The notes beneath the pieces were generated by a model. It had not been told where the DNA came from and did no database searches. It worked only from the letters and a program-made list of their open reading frames with translations. From Comamonas koreensis (lineage in GTDB: Bacteria; Pseudomonadota; Gammaproteobacteria; Burkholderiales; Burkholderiaceae_C), in assembly GCF_014076495.1 (NCBI RefSeq), contig NZ_CP043575.1, positions 2,294,001 to 2,358,000 of the forward strand: a DNA stretch of 64,000 nt, written 5' to 3'. The translations under genes and the position numbers were made by a program. Positions 7,642-16,658 of this stretch are shown here, in pieces (the stretch's first letter is position 1; the number at the start of each line of letters is the position of its first letter).

Positions 7642-10203
7642 ATGGCCACTTCTGCTGACAACGTCCATTTCTTTGGCATTCGCCACCACGGCCCAGGCTG
7701 TGCGCACAGCCTGGTGCATGCGCTGGCGCAACTGCAGCCCGACTGCCTGCTGGTGGAAGGCCCGCCCGAGGGCGAGGCGCTGCTGCCGATGCTGCGCAGT
7801 GCCGAGCTACGCCCGCCTGTCGCCATGCTGGTGTACATGCAAGACGAGCCCAGCCAGGCCGCGTTTTACCCCTTTGCCGAGTTCTCGCCCGAGTGGCAGG
7901 CGCTGCAATGGGCGAGCGAGCAAGGGGTGACCACGCGCTTTATTGACCTGCCCCAAACCCATGCGATGGCCCAGGACTGGGCGCAGCGCCAGGCGTTGAA
8001 AAAGCCGGAGCCCGCGCAGGATGTGGATGGGGAAGAGGGCGAGGACGATCCGGTGCAAGCAGTGGACGAGGCGCCAGGCAATGCCGCTGAGGCCAGTGCC
8101 GACACGGCCCCGGTGACGGATGTGGACAGCGATGCAACAGATACCACCGCCAGTCAGCAAGCGCCGGTGCGCGACCCGCTCGACTGGCTGGCCCATGCGG
8201 CCGGCTTTGAGGATGGCGAGAGCTGGTGGAACCGCCTGGTGGAAGAGCGCGGCGACAACGAAGCGCTGTTCACCAGTATCAACGAGGCGATGACGGCGGT
8301 GCGCAGCGAGCTGGGCGACGACGGCGAGGCCTGGCGTGGCCCGCACTACGCGCTGCGCGAGGCCCAGCGGGAGGCGCATATGCGCCAGTGCATCCGTGAG
8401 GCGGTGAAAGCCGGCTACCAGCGCATTGCGGTGGTCTGCGGCGCATGGCATGTGCCGGCACTGCAGCAAAGCACCACCGCCAAGGCCGACAGCGCCGTGC
8501 TCAAGGGCTTGCCCAAGGCCAAGGTGCTGGCGACCTGGGCGCCCTGGACCTACTGCAACCTGGCCAGCCGCAGCGGCTATGGAGCGGGCGTCACGTCACC
8601 GGGCTGGTACGCGCATCTGTGGCAGTGCTACCGGGCGGATGCGGCCTGGGCACAGCAGGCGGCGCAAGGCCATTCGATGCCTGCACGCAGCGCCCGCGAT
8701 GCCGCCACCTTGCGCACCGCAGGCTGGCTCACCCGCGTGGCACGCCTGCTGCGCGACAAGGACCTGGACTGCTCCAGCGCCCACATCATCGAAGCCACGC
8801 GTTTGGCCGAAGGACTGGCTGCCATGCGTGGCCAGCCGATACCGGGGCTGCAGGAGATCAACGAGGCCATCGTCACCGTGGTCTGCATGGGCGAGACCGC
8901 GCCGCTGACCCTGATCGATGACGAGCTCACCATCGGCCATGTGCTGGGCAGCGTGCCCGCCGATGTGCCGCAGGTGCCGCTGCAGCGCGATATTGAGCAG
9001 CAGCAAAAATCGCTGCGCATGAAGCCCGAAGCGGCGAGCAAGCTGCTGGCCTTGGATCTGCGCAAGGAGACCGACCTGGCGCGCAGCCATTTTCTGCACC
9101 GCCTGCGCTTGTTGGGCATTGGCTGGGGCACGCGCGCGGCCGATGCGCAGCGCAACCGCGGCACCTTCCGCGAGAGCTGGCAGATGCAGTGGGAGCCGGA
9201 GCTGGCCGTGCGCATCATCGAGGCCAGCGTGCATGGCGCCACCGTGGCGCAGGCCGCCACCGCGCGGCTGCGCGCCAGCCTCTCGCCCGATACGCCCTTG
9301 CCCGAGATTGCGCAGGCGATTGACGACGCGCTGCTGGCGAACTTGCCGCAGCTGGTCGAGTCGCTGATTGCCACCCTGGCCGAGCGCGCGGCCACCACCG
9401 GCGATGTGGCCCAGCTGCTGCAGGCGCTGCCGCCGCTGGCCAATGTGTACCGCTATGGCAGCGTGCGCCAGACCGATACCGCCTTGCTGGCCACCGTTAT
9501 CGATTCGCTGGTGCTGCGCGCCGCCATTGGCTTGCCAGTGGCATGCATGGCGATGGACGAAGAGGCCGCCGCTGCGATGAAGGGCAAGGTGCTGGCCGCG
9601 CATGAGGCGCTGCGCCTGCGCGGCAATGATGCGCAAGCCCAGGCCGCAGTCGACGCCTGGCGCGCTGCGCTGCGCAGCCTGGCGATGGGCGACGCCGCTG
9701 CGGCCTTGCTGCGCGGCATGGCCTGCCGATTGTTGCTCGATGAGCATCTGCTGGACAGCGCCGAGGTGGTGCTGCAGTTCAACCGCAACCTGTCCTTGGG
9801 TGCTGCGCCGCTCGATGTTGCTGCCTGGCTGGATGGCTTTTTGAACCAGCAGGCGCTGGTGCTGCTGCACGACGAGGCCATCTGGGGTGCCGTCGATGCC
9901 TGGCTGGCGGGGTTAGGTGAGGTGCAGTTTGCGCAGATCTTGCCGCTGGTGCGGCGCAGTTTTGCCAACTTCAGCAAGCATGAGCGCCAGAGCCTGGGCG
10001 ACAAGGCCCGGCGCGCGCCGGTGGCTGGTGCTGCCGTGCCTGCTGCCGCCTTGGCGGCGGGCGATGAGGATGCCCCCTGGGACGAGGCGCGCGCTGTGCT
10101 GGCGCTGCCGCTGCTCAACACCCTGCTGGGGCTGGAGCTGCCGCCCGAGTTGCTGGCGCAGATTCCGCCTGCCGCCACGCCTGCTAACCAAGCCCTGGAG
10201 TGA
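7642..10203 (+). CDS. DUF5682 family protein
   Basis: An 853-residue protein. The N-terminus (FFGIRHHGPGCAHSL at 10-24, then LLVEGPPEGEALLP) and a later CGAWHVPAL (about 266-274) recall the EreA/ChaN/TraB-like fold, in which spaced His and Glu residues bind metal or act catalytically; this relation is my inference. A highly acidic, low-complexity insert lies at about 118-170. The remainder is helical and unrecognised. ATG 7642 gives the conserved family start; an upstream in-frame start would run into the MoxR gene. The stop overlaps the VWA gene. No experimental function is known to me. Confidence 0.8.
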   Translation: MATSADNVHFFGIRHHGPGCAHSLVHALAQLQPDCLLVEGPPEGEALLPMLRSAELRPPVAMLVYMQDEPSQAAFYPFAEFSPEWQALQWASEQGVTTRFIDLPQTHAMAQDWAQRQALKKPEPAQDVDGEEGEDDPVQAVDEAPGNAAEASADTAPVTDVDSDATDTTASQQAPVRDPLDWLAHAAGFEDGESWWNRLVEERGDNEALFTSINEAMTAVRSELGDDGEAWRGPHYALREAQREAHMRQCIREAVKAGYQRIAVVCGAWHVPALQQSTTAKADSAVLKGLPKAKVLATWAPWTYCNLASRSGYGAGVTSPGWYAHLWQCYRADAAWAQQAAQGHSMPARSARDAATLRTAGWLTRVARLLRDKDLDCSSAHIIEATRLAEGLAAMRGQPIPGLQEINEAIVTVVCMGETAPLTLIDDELTIGHVLGSVPADVPQVPLQRDIEQQQKSLRMKPEAASKLLALDLRKETDLARSHFLHRLRLLGIGWGTRAADAQRNRGTFRESWQMQWEPELAVRIIEASVHGATVAQAATARLRASLSPDTPLPEIAQAIDDALLANLPQLVESLIATLAERAATTGDVAQLLQALPPLANVYRYGSVRQTDTALLATVIDSLVLRAAIGLPVACMAMDEEAAAAMKGKVLAAHEALRLRGNDAQAQAAVDAWRAALRSLAMGDAAAALLRGMACRLLLDEHLLDSAEVVLQFNRNLSLGAAPLDVAAWLDGFLNQQALVLLHDEAIWGAVDAWLAGLGEVQFAQILPLVRRSFANFSKHERQSLGDKARRAPVAGAAVPAAALAAGDEDAPWDEARAVLALPLLNTLLGLELPPELLAQIPPAATPANQALE

Positions 10204-10208
10204 TGACG

Positions 10209-11441
10209 ATGACCCATGCCGCCCATCCCGCGCCAGGCCTGGCGCAAGACGATGCACAAACCCTGCCGCCAGATGAGGCAGAGGCGCTGCAGCCCACCAC
10301 CCGCTTGCAGCGCTGGCGCATGGTGCTGGGCAGCCCGGCCGATGCCAGCTGCGGTACCGTGGGAGGACGCCTGCAGGAGATGGACCAGGCGCTGGCCGCG
10401 CTCTACGAAGGCGACAGCCAGCTCGGTTCGCGCAAGGGCGGCCGGGGCAATTCGTCGCCCTCGGTGTCGCGCTGGCTTGGTGATATCCGCAAGTACTTCC
10501 CCAGCCAGGTGGTGCAGGTGATGCAGCGCGACGCGATGGAGCGCCTGCAGCTGCGCGAGTTGCTGCTGCAGCCCGAGATGCTGGAGAACGTGCAGCCCGA
10601 TGTGCACCTGGTGGCCAACCTGATTTCGCTCGGCTCGGTCATCCCGCAAAACACCAAGGCCACCGCGCGCCTGGTGGTGCGCAAGGTGGTGGACGAGCTG
10701 ATGAAAAAGCTCGAAGAGCCGATGCGCAGTGCCGTGGCCGGCGCGCTGGACCGCAGCCAGCGCAACCGCCGCCCGCGCCATGCCGAGATCGACTGGAACC
10801 GCACGATACGCGCCAACCTGCGCCACTGGCAGCCCGAGTACCAAACCATCGTTCCCGAGACCTTGATCGGCTACGGCCGCAAGGCGCGCCGCCCGCAGCG
10901 CGAGGTGATTCTGTGCATCGACCAAAGCGGCTCCATGGCCAACTCGGTCGTCTACTCCAGCATCTTTGGTGCGGTGATGGCCAGCCTGCCTGCCGTCGCC
11001 ACCAAGCTGGTGGTGTTTGACACGGCCGTGGTGGACCTGACCGACAAGCTCGACGACCCGGTCGATGTGCTGTTTGGCGTGCAGCTGGGCGGCGGCACCG
11101 ATATCAATGGTGCGGTGGGCTACTGCCAAAGCCTGATCAGCGAGCCGCGCAACACCATCCTGGTGCTGATCTCGGACCTGTACGAGGGGGGGGTGGAATC
11201 CGGCCTGCTGCGCCGCGCCAATGAGCTGGTGGAGTCGGGCGTGCAGTTCATCACCTTGCTGGCGCTGAGCGACGAGGGCGCGCCCGCCTACGATGCGGCG
11301 CTGGCCGCCAAGCTCGCCGCCTTGGGGGTGCCGTCCTTTGCCTGCACCCCGGATGCCTTCCCGCAGCTGATGGCCGCTGCGATCCGCCGCGATGATGTCG
11401 CGGCCTGGGCGGCAACCCAGGGCTTCAAGACCAGCCAATGA
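10209..11441 (+). CDS. VWA domain protein, partner of the MoxR ATPase
   Basis: A 410-residue protein. The C-terminal half is a von Willebrand A domain with an intact metal-ion-dependent adhesion site: DQSGS at 238-242, the Thr in GGGTDINGA, and Asp in ISDLYE. The N-terminal half is helical and basic. MoxR-VWA pairs work together, the VWA part contacting targets through the bound metal. Three in-frame starts exist (GTG 10200, ATG 10203, ATG 10209); the last has GGAG eight bases upstream. The gene is coupled to DUF5682 and ends the cassette. Confidence 0.88.
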   Translation: MTHAAHPAPGLAQDDAQTLPPDEAEALQPTTRLQRWRMVLGSPADASCGTVGGRLQEMDQALAALYEGDSQLGSRKGGRGNSSPSVSRWLGDIRKYFPSQVVQVMQRDAMERLQLRELLLQPEMLENVQPDVHLVANLISLGSVIPQNTKATARLVVRKVVDELMKKLEEPMRSAVAGALDRSQRNRRPRHAEIDWNRTIRANLRHWQPEYQTIVPETLIGYGRKARRPQREVILCIDQSGSMANSVVYSSIFGAVMASLPAVATKLVVFDTAVVDLTDKLDDPVDVLFGVQLGGGTDINGAVGYCQSLISEPRNTILVLISDLYEGGVESGLLRRANELVESGVQFITLLALSDEGAPAYDAALAAKLAALGVPSFACTPDAFPQLMAAAIRRDDVAAWAATQGFKTSQ

Positions 11442-11465
11442 GGCTGCCAGGCAGCCATCCAGCCA

Positions 11466-11489
11466 GAAAAAAGCCCTGCGGTGCAGGGC
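11466..11489 (-). terminator. Rho-independent terminator of the NCS1-racemase operon
   Basis: On the minus strand GCCCTGC and GCAGGGC (stem 11473-11489, three-base loop) are followed by a run of six T. It lies 34 bases beyond the racemase stop. Confidence 0.8.
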
Positions 11490-11522
11490 GGTTGGAGTAA
11501 GCAGAGTGGGGTAGAAGTCCGG

Positions 11523-12257
11523 TTAGCGGCCCAGCGAATCGGGCAGCGGAAAGCCGGTGATGCGCTTGGCGCGCGGCGGCGCATAGGTGCGCACCTTGGA
11601 GGTCTTGAGGCCCAGGCGCACCAGCGATTCGGCGATCGTCACCGCTGCGGCCACGCCATCGACCACGGGCACGCCGGTGCGGCTGCGCACCTTGTCTTCG
11701 AGCTCGGCCATGCCGCCGCAGCCCAGGCAGATGACCTCGGCATGGTCTTCTTCAACGGCCTTGGCCGCCTGCTGCACGATAGCGTCGACCGCGCGCTCGG
11801 GCTGGCTCTCGAGCTCCAGCACGGCCATGCCGCTGGCGCGCACCGAGGCGCAGCGCGCATCCAGCCCGGCCAGCTTGAGCCGGTCTTCGATCAAGGGCAC
11901 AGCGCGGTCCAGCGTAGTGACCACGGCGTATTTGTGGCCCAGGAACATGGCAGTCGATGCCGCCGCCTCGGTGATGTCGACGACGGGCACTTCCAGCAGC
12001 TCTTGCAGGCCTTCGCGGCCATGCTCGCCGTAGCCGGCCTGGATGACGGCATCAAAGGGCTGGTCATAGCGCATCACCGCATCCATCACGCCAACGGCGC
12101 AGAGGTAGCTCTCAAAATTGCCTTCCACCGATTCTGCGCCAAAGCGCGGGGTGAGGGCGACGATCTCGGTGCCCGGTGCGGCCGCCCGGCGCGCCTGGGC
12201 GCCGATGGCCTCGGTCATGCTCTCGGTGGTGTTGACGTTCACGATCAGAATGCGCAT
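11523..12257 (-). CDS. Asp/Glu/hydantoin racemase-fold enzyme lacking the first catalytic Cys
   Basis: A 244-residue protein of the aspartate/glutamate/hydantoin racemase superfamily. The N-terminal ILIVNVNTTESM is the usual first strand and loop. Two-base racemases use two cysteines. Here the second is present (C180 in CLGCGGM) but the first is Gly75 (QAGYGEHG, where hydantoin racemases read A-C-F-D-D-P-G). Arylmalonate decarboxylase of the same superfamily also has Gly at that place and one catalytic Cys. It may therefore be a decarboxylase or isomerase rather than a racemase. It is 15 bases downstream of the NCS1 gene, with GGAG eight bases before ATG. Confidence 0.8.
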   Translation of the reverse strand: MRILIVNVNTTESMTEAIGAQARRAAAPGTEIVALTPRFGAESVEGNFESYLCAVGVMDAVMRYDQPFDAVIQAGYGEHGREGLQELLEVPVVDITEAAASTAMFLGHKYAVVTTLDRAVPLIEDRLKLAGLDARCASVRASGMAVLELESQPERAVDAIVQQAAKAVEEDHAEVICLGCGGMAELEDKVRSRTGVPVVDGVAAAVTIAESLVRLGLKTSKVRTYAPPRAKRITGFPLPDSLGR

Positions 12258-12272
12258 GCAAAAAACTCCGTC

Positions 12273-13805
12273 TCAATGTTGGGCATGGTTCACGGCAATG
12301 GCCTCGCCGTCCTGGTCTTCATAGTGCTGGCCCTTGGGGGTCAGCAGCCAGTAAAACAGGCCGCCGAGCCCGGCCGCAATAAACCAGGAGAAATGCGACA
12401 CCGACTCGAGCGCCGGCAAAAAGGCGAACAGCAGCGCAATCAGCGCCGAGGGCACCAGGGCCTGGATGGCGCGGCGGTTGACGCCGTTTTCGTAATGGTA
12501 AGGGCCGTTGCGGTCATCGCTGTAGAGCGCCGGCACATGCACGCGCTGCTTGCGGATCAGCCAGTAGTCGGCCATCACGATGCCAAACAGTGGGCCGAGG
12601 AACGAGCCCAGACCGCCCAGGAAATACAGGATCACCAGCGGTGAGTCGTAGAGGTTCCAGGGCAGGATCACAAAGCCGAGGATGGCGCTGACGAGGGCCG
12701 CGCGGCGGAAGTTGAGCTGGCGCGGCAGCAGGTTGGCCAGGGCCAGAGCGGGTGCGACAAAGTTGGCCATCAGGTTGACGGCGATGGTCAGGATCAGCAG
12801 CGACAGGCTGGCGAGCACCAGCAAGGGCTTGTTGGGGATCTTCTCGACGATGTCGGTGGGGCTCAGGATCAGCGTGCCGTCAATCGCCAACTGGCCGCCG
12901 GTCAGCACGACGACGATCAGGCCGAAGATCAGCATGTTGATGGGGATGCCCCAGAAGTTACCCTTGACCACGGCGCTGCGTGAGGTGGCGCCCCGGGTGA
13001 AGTCACAGAAATTGAGCACAAAGGTGCCATAGATGGCGACCCACAGCGAGGCTGCGCCCATGATCTGCACCCACATCGCCGCACCGGTGCTGGGCTTGGG
13101 CGCCGTCCACTGGATCTTGCCGCCCGAGCTGTACAGCACCCAGCCGGCCAGCGCGATAAAGGTCACCAGAATCACCGGGCCGGCAAAGGCCTCGTACTTG
13201 CGGATGCTCTCCATGCCCCAGCAGGCAATCATCGTCTGCACCACCCACAGCAGGCTAAAGCTGATCCAGCCGAGCACCGGCAGGCCCAGCACCTGGTGCG
13301 CCAGCAGCACCTGCAGGCTGGGGAAGAGGGTGATCAACAGTACATCGAGCACCTTGGAGGCCAGGTAGGTCTGGATGCCGAACCAGGCGATCGCGACACC
13401 GCCCCGGATCAAGGCCGGGATCTGCGCGCCCCGGGTGCCAAAGCTGATGCGGCTCATCACCGGAAAAGGCACACCCGTCTTGGGGCCCATGAAGCCCGAC
13501 AAGGTCAGCAGCACAAACAGCATGGCAGCGCCCATCATCAGCGCCGTCAGAGTCTGCCAGCCACCCAGGCCCAGCGCAAACAGGCCGATGGCAAAGGCGT
13601 AGTTGCCCAGGCTGTGCACATCATTGGCCCAGAGCGTGAACAGGCTGTAGGCACCCCAGGAGCGGCTGTCTTTCTTGGTGGGCGCGAGGTCTTTGTTGTA
13701 GAGCGATGGGCATACGCCGGCGGGCAATGCACCGGCCGCTGCGGGGCGCTGCTGTGCGGGGTTGAAGGCAAAGCCTGCGTTCTGGTCTGCTGCAAGATCG
13801 GTCAT
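12273..13805 (-). CDS. NCS1 family nucleobase/hydantoin/allantoin:cation symporter
   Basis: A 510-residue permease with about twelve membrane helices. NCS1 features include the N-terminal NKDLAPT segment, SLFTLWANDVHSLGNYAFAIG (helix 1) and the conserved FGTRGAQIPALIRG. The family imports allantoin, hydantoins, uracil, cytosine or related compounds. The start is ATG 13805 with AAGGA five bases upstream; ATG 13811 would overlap that ribosome site. It is transcribed before the racemase-fold gene, so the substrate is probably a ring or acid compound processed by that enzyme. The specific substrate cannot be read from sequence. Confidence 0.85.
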   Translation of the reverse strand: MTDLAADQNAGFAFNPAQQRPAAAGALPAGVCPSLYNKDLAPTKKDSRSWGAYSLFTLWANDVHSLGNYAFAIGLFALGLGGWQTLTALMMGAAMLFVLLTLSGFMGPKTGVPFPVMSRISFGTRGAQIPALIRGGVAIAWFGIQTYLASKVLDVLLITLFPSLQVLLAHQVLGLPVLGWISFSLLWVVQTMIACWGMESIRKYEAFAGPVILVTFIALAGWVLYSSGGKIQWTAPKPSTGAAMWVQIMGAASLWVAIYGTFVLNFCDFTRGATSRSAVVKGNFWGIPINMLIFGLIVVVLTGGQLAIDGTLILSPTDIVEKIPNKPLLVLASLSLLILTIAVNLMANFVAPALALANLLPRQLNFRRAALVSAILGFVILPWNLYDSPLVILYFLGGLGSFLGPLFGIVMADYWLIRKQRVHVPALYSDDRNGPYHYENGVNRRAIQALVPSALIALLFAFLPALESVSHFSWFIAAGLGGLFYWLLTPKGQHYEDQDGEAIAVNHAQH

Positions 13806-13934
13806 TGACATCCTTGGATCGGGCGCATCCAGCTGCGCCTTATTTGCGGCCTGGCGGCCGGGTTTGTCTCGTCATGTGCGCGGGTCCATGCATGGCATGT
13901 GCAGCACAAGACAGGCCTCAATGGCTATGCGTTG

Positions 13935-13965
13935 TGTGCACATATGCATACATTAAGTGTATACA
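13935..13965. promoter_or_regulatory. Cluster of three 8-bp palindromes upstream of the NCS1 operon
   Basis: TGTGCACA (13935-13942), TATGCATA (13943-13950) and TGTATACA (13958-13965) are perfect palindromes within 31 bases, in an AT-rich patch. TGTATACA resembles the core of GntR-family operators. The cluster lies about 130 bases upstream of the NCS1 start. Its role as an operator is inference. Confidence 0.45.
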
Positions 13966-14225
13966 AAACACCTGAAAATGAACTAGGGGCAACCCTGGGT
14001 GAAGTGCCACGCTGTTACTTGGGAGACGCCTTGGCTGCCTCTGTCAGAGGGTGCCAAGGGAGAGCTGCAATACATGAGCTTGCTCATGTTTCGGCTTGTA
14101 GCGGTTGGCGTTCTAGCTGGGCACCAGGCCGCAACAGCAAGACGGAAATACGATCCATTCCTAAAGAACTTGGCGCGGTTGGGGCCATGTGCTCCGAAGC
14201 GCTGCGCAGCGTTTAGACTGCGGCT
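13966..14225. other. Intergenic leader region before the riboswitch, no gene seen
   Basis: Open frames run through this stretch but none has a ribosome site or a recognisable product. It probably contains the mntP promoter and may include the 5' end of the riboswitch transcript. No convincing -35/-10 pair was identified. Confidence 0.5.
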
Positions 14226-14334
14226 TCCCTTGGGGAGTAGCCTGCTTCCGCGCTGGAAGCGTCTGCGTCAACATACTCGGCATTTCGCATGCTGTGGCGC
14301 AGACATCCGTTCTTCGGTTGGCGAGACCATCGGC
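14226..14334 (+). ncRNA. yybP-ykoY (Mn2+-sensing) riboswitch
   Basis: The segment carries the conserved elements of this class in order: TTGGGGAGTAGCC (14230-14242), GTCAACATACTCGG (14267-14280), and GGCGAGACCA (14320-14329). These form the two loops that dock around Mn2+. It is 75 bases upstream of a MntP exporter, the classic regulated gene in proteobacteria. High Mn2+ is expected to turn on mntP. Exact ends are approximate. Confidence 0.9.
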
Positions 14335-14351
14335 ATGCCAGCACGACCTCG

Positions 14352-14390
14352 GTCGGGCAGTGATGGCGTGCCGTTGTGCTCATGCCCGAC
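14352..14390 (+). promoter_or_regulatory. Stem-loop between the riboswitch and mntP (putative expression platform)
   Basis: GTCGGGCA (14352-14359) pairs perfectly with TGCCCGAC (14383-14390). A smaller palindrome, CGACCTCGGTCG (14344-14355), shares its left arm, so the two structures are mutually exclusive. There is no T-run, and the mntP start is 19 bases downstream, which points to translational or Rho-dependent control rather than intrinsic termination. Confidence 0.55.
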
Positions 14391-14409
14391 TGTCCTAGAA
14401 GAACCTCCG

Positions 14410-14979
14410 ATGAACGCTGCTTCCATTTCCCTGTTGGCGCTTGCCATGTCCACTGATGCCTTTGCTGCCGCGATTGGCAAAGGCTCTGCCCTAGTCAAAC
14501 CCCGTTGGTCCGAGGCGCTGCGCACCGGCCTGATCTTTGGTGTCATCGAAGCCATCACGCCGCTGGTGGGCTGGGCGCTGGGCTATGCCGCGGCCGATTA
14601 TGTGAAGGCCTGGGACCACTGGATTGCCTTTGTGCTGCTCTTGGTGCTGGGCGGCCGCATGGTGCTGGGTGCCTTCCAAAGTGCCGATGAGCCCGAGATG
14701 AGCCGGCCCGCGCGCCATGGCTTCTGGCTGCTGGTCGCCACGGGCTTTGCCACCAGTATTGACGCGATGGCGGTAGGCGTGGGCCTGGCCTTTCTGGATG
14801 TGAACATCACCGTCGTTGCGCTCAGCATTGGTTTTGCCACCTTTGCGATGGTGACCCTGGGCGTGATGGTCGGCCGCATTCTGGGCAATATCACGGGCCG
14901 CTGGGCAGAAGCGGTGGGTGGTGTCGTGCTGATTGCCATTGGCTCGCTGATTCTGTACGAGCACATGGTGGCCGTATAA
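14410..14979 (+). CDS. mntP: Manganese efflux pump MntP
   Basis: A 189-residue inner membrane protein with six helices in two repeats. Each repeat carries a helix Asp needed for Mn2+ export: [13 protein letters not shown] (Asp at 16) and [13 protein letters not shown]. Length is normal for the family. ATG 14410 is the family start; longer in-frame starts would run through the riboswitch. Regulation by Mn2+ through the upstream yybP-ykoY element is strongly indicated. It appears to be a single-gene transcript, closed by the terminator that follows. Confidence 0.95.
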   Translation: MNAASISLLALAMSTDAFAAAIGKGSALVKPRWSEALRTGLIFGVIEAITPLVGWALGYAAADYVKAWDHWIAFVLLLVLGGRMVLGAFQSADEPEMSRPARHGFWLLVATGFATSIDAMAVGVGLAFLDVNITVVALSIGFATFAMVTLGVMVGRILGNITGRWAEAVGGVVLIAIGSLILYEHMVAV

Positions 14980-14984
14980 AATCA

Positions 14985-15025
14985 AAGCCCTCCGCTGGCG
15001 TGGCAGAGGGCTTGGCTGCGTTTTG
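14985..15025 (+). terminator. Rho-independent terminator after mntP
   Basis: AAGCCCTC (14985-14992) pairs with GAGGGCTT (15006-15013). A short T-run follows at 15021-15024, separated from the stem by seven bases. Confidence 0.65.
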
Positions 15026-15048
15026 CGCTGTAGGAGCGTTGCTACAGG

Positions 15049-15076
15049 CAAAACAAAGCCCCGCAGAGCAGGGCTT
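15049..15076 (-). terminator. Rho-independent terminator of the 22-codon gene
   Basis: On the minus strand AAGCCC and GGGCTT (15056-15076, about nine-base loop) are followed by TTGTTTTGCC. The orientation of the T-run fits transcription from the right, that is from the small gene at 15161-15229. Confidence 0.6.
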
Positions 15077-15160
15077 AAGTGAGAGAGATCAGTGGGCTTG
15101 CAATTGCTGCGGGTGCCGGGTTTTTAGTTCTGGCTCAACCGCTTGCAGGCTGCGCTGGTA

Positions 15161-15229
15161 TCAGAAGCGGGCAGGAGCACGCTTACGGTCACGTTCGTCT
15201 TCAGGCCAAATAGCAAACACTTCAGTCAT
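15161..15229 (-). CDS. Putative 22-residue small protein
   Basis: Minus-strand ATG at 15229 opens a 23-codon frame ending in TGA. The peptide is MTEVFAIWPEDERD followed by RKRAPARF. AAAGGA stands five bases upstream of ATG. Codon use (CGT, GCT, CCT, GAA) is that of highly expressed genes and unlike the GC-ending codons of the neighbours. A terminator lies about 85 bases downstream on the same strand. The peptide is soluble, with an acidic then basic half and no membrane segment. I do not recognise it. Conservation in relatives would decide whether it is real. Confidence 0.5.
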   Translation of the reverse strand: MTEVFAIWPEDERDRKRAPARF

Positions 15230-15421
15230 TTCAGTCCTTTCACCTTTCTGGTGTAGATGGGTGTACAACGGGCCGCGCGCTGAAGTTGTTGACAAGGCCT
15301 GCATAAAGTTTTGTGAACAAGCTCCAACAAAACGTAGAAATCACCGTTTTATAGGGTCTGACACAGCATTGCACCGCGAAATCGCTATGATTTGCCACCG
15401 AATTTGGATTGGGAGTGCGTA

Positions 15422-16423
<1,002 letters not shown>

Positions 16424-16484
16424 TCGACAGCAACCACGGATGGCTGCTGGCCGCGTCCCTCGGGCGCGGCGCTGCAAGAAGCAG

Positions 16485-16518
16485 AAGGCGGCATCGCAAC
16501 AGCGGGCCGCCTTTTTTC
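16485..16518 (+). terminator. Rho-independent terminator after the DUF808 gene
   Basis: AAGGCGGC (16485-16492) pairs with GCCGCCTT (16506-16513), followed by six T. It lies 62 bases beyond the DUF808 stop. Confidence 0.85.
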
Positions 16519-16658
16519 ATCGCTTGTTTTGTCGGGTTGATCTGGGTCAGGGCAGCCTGGCCCGCATGAGCAGAAGATGCTGAACATGGACGGCAGACAA
16601 GGGCCGGTTCCGCAACTTTTCAATCCATGCGAGCAAGATCGCAGCGAGGGCAATGACG

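Noticed and set aside
15289..15317. TTGACA at 15289-15294 as a -35 box for the DUF808 gene
   Set aside because: No acceptable -10 sequence at 16-18 bases spacing (TGTGAA only).
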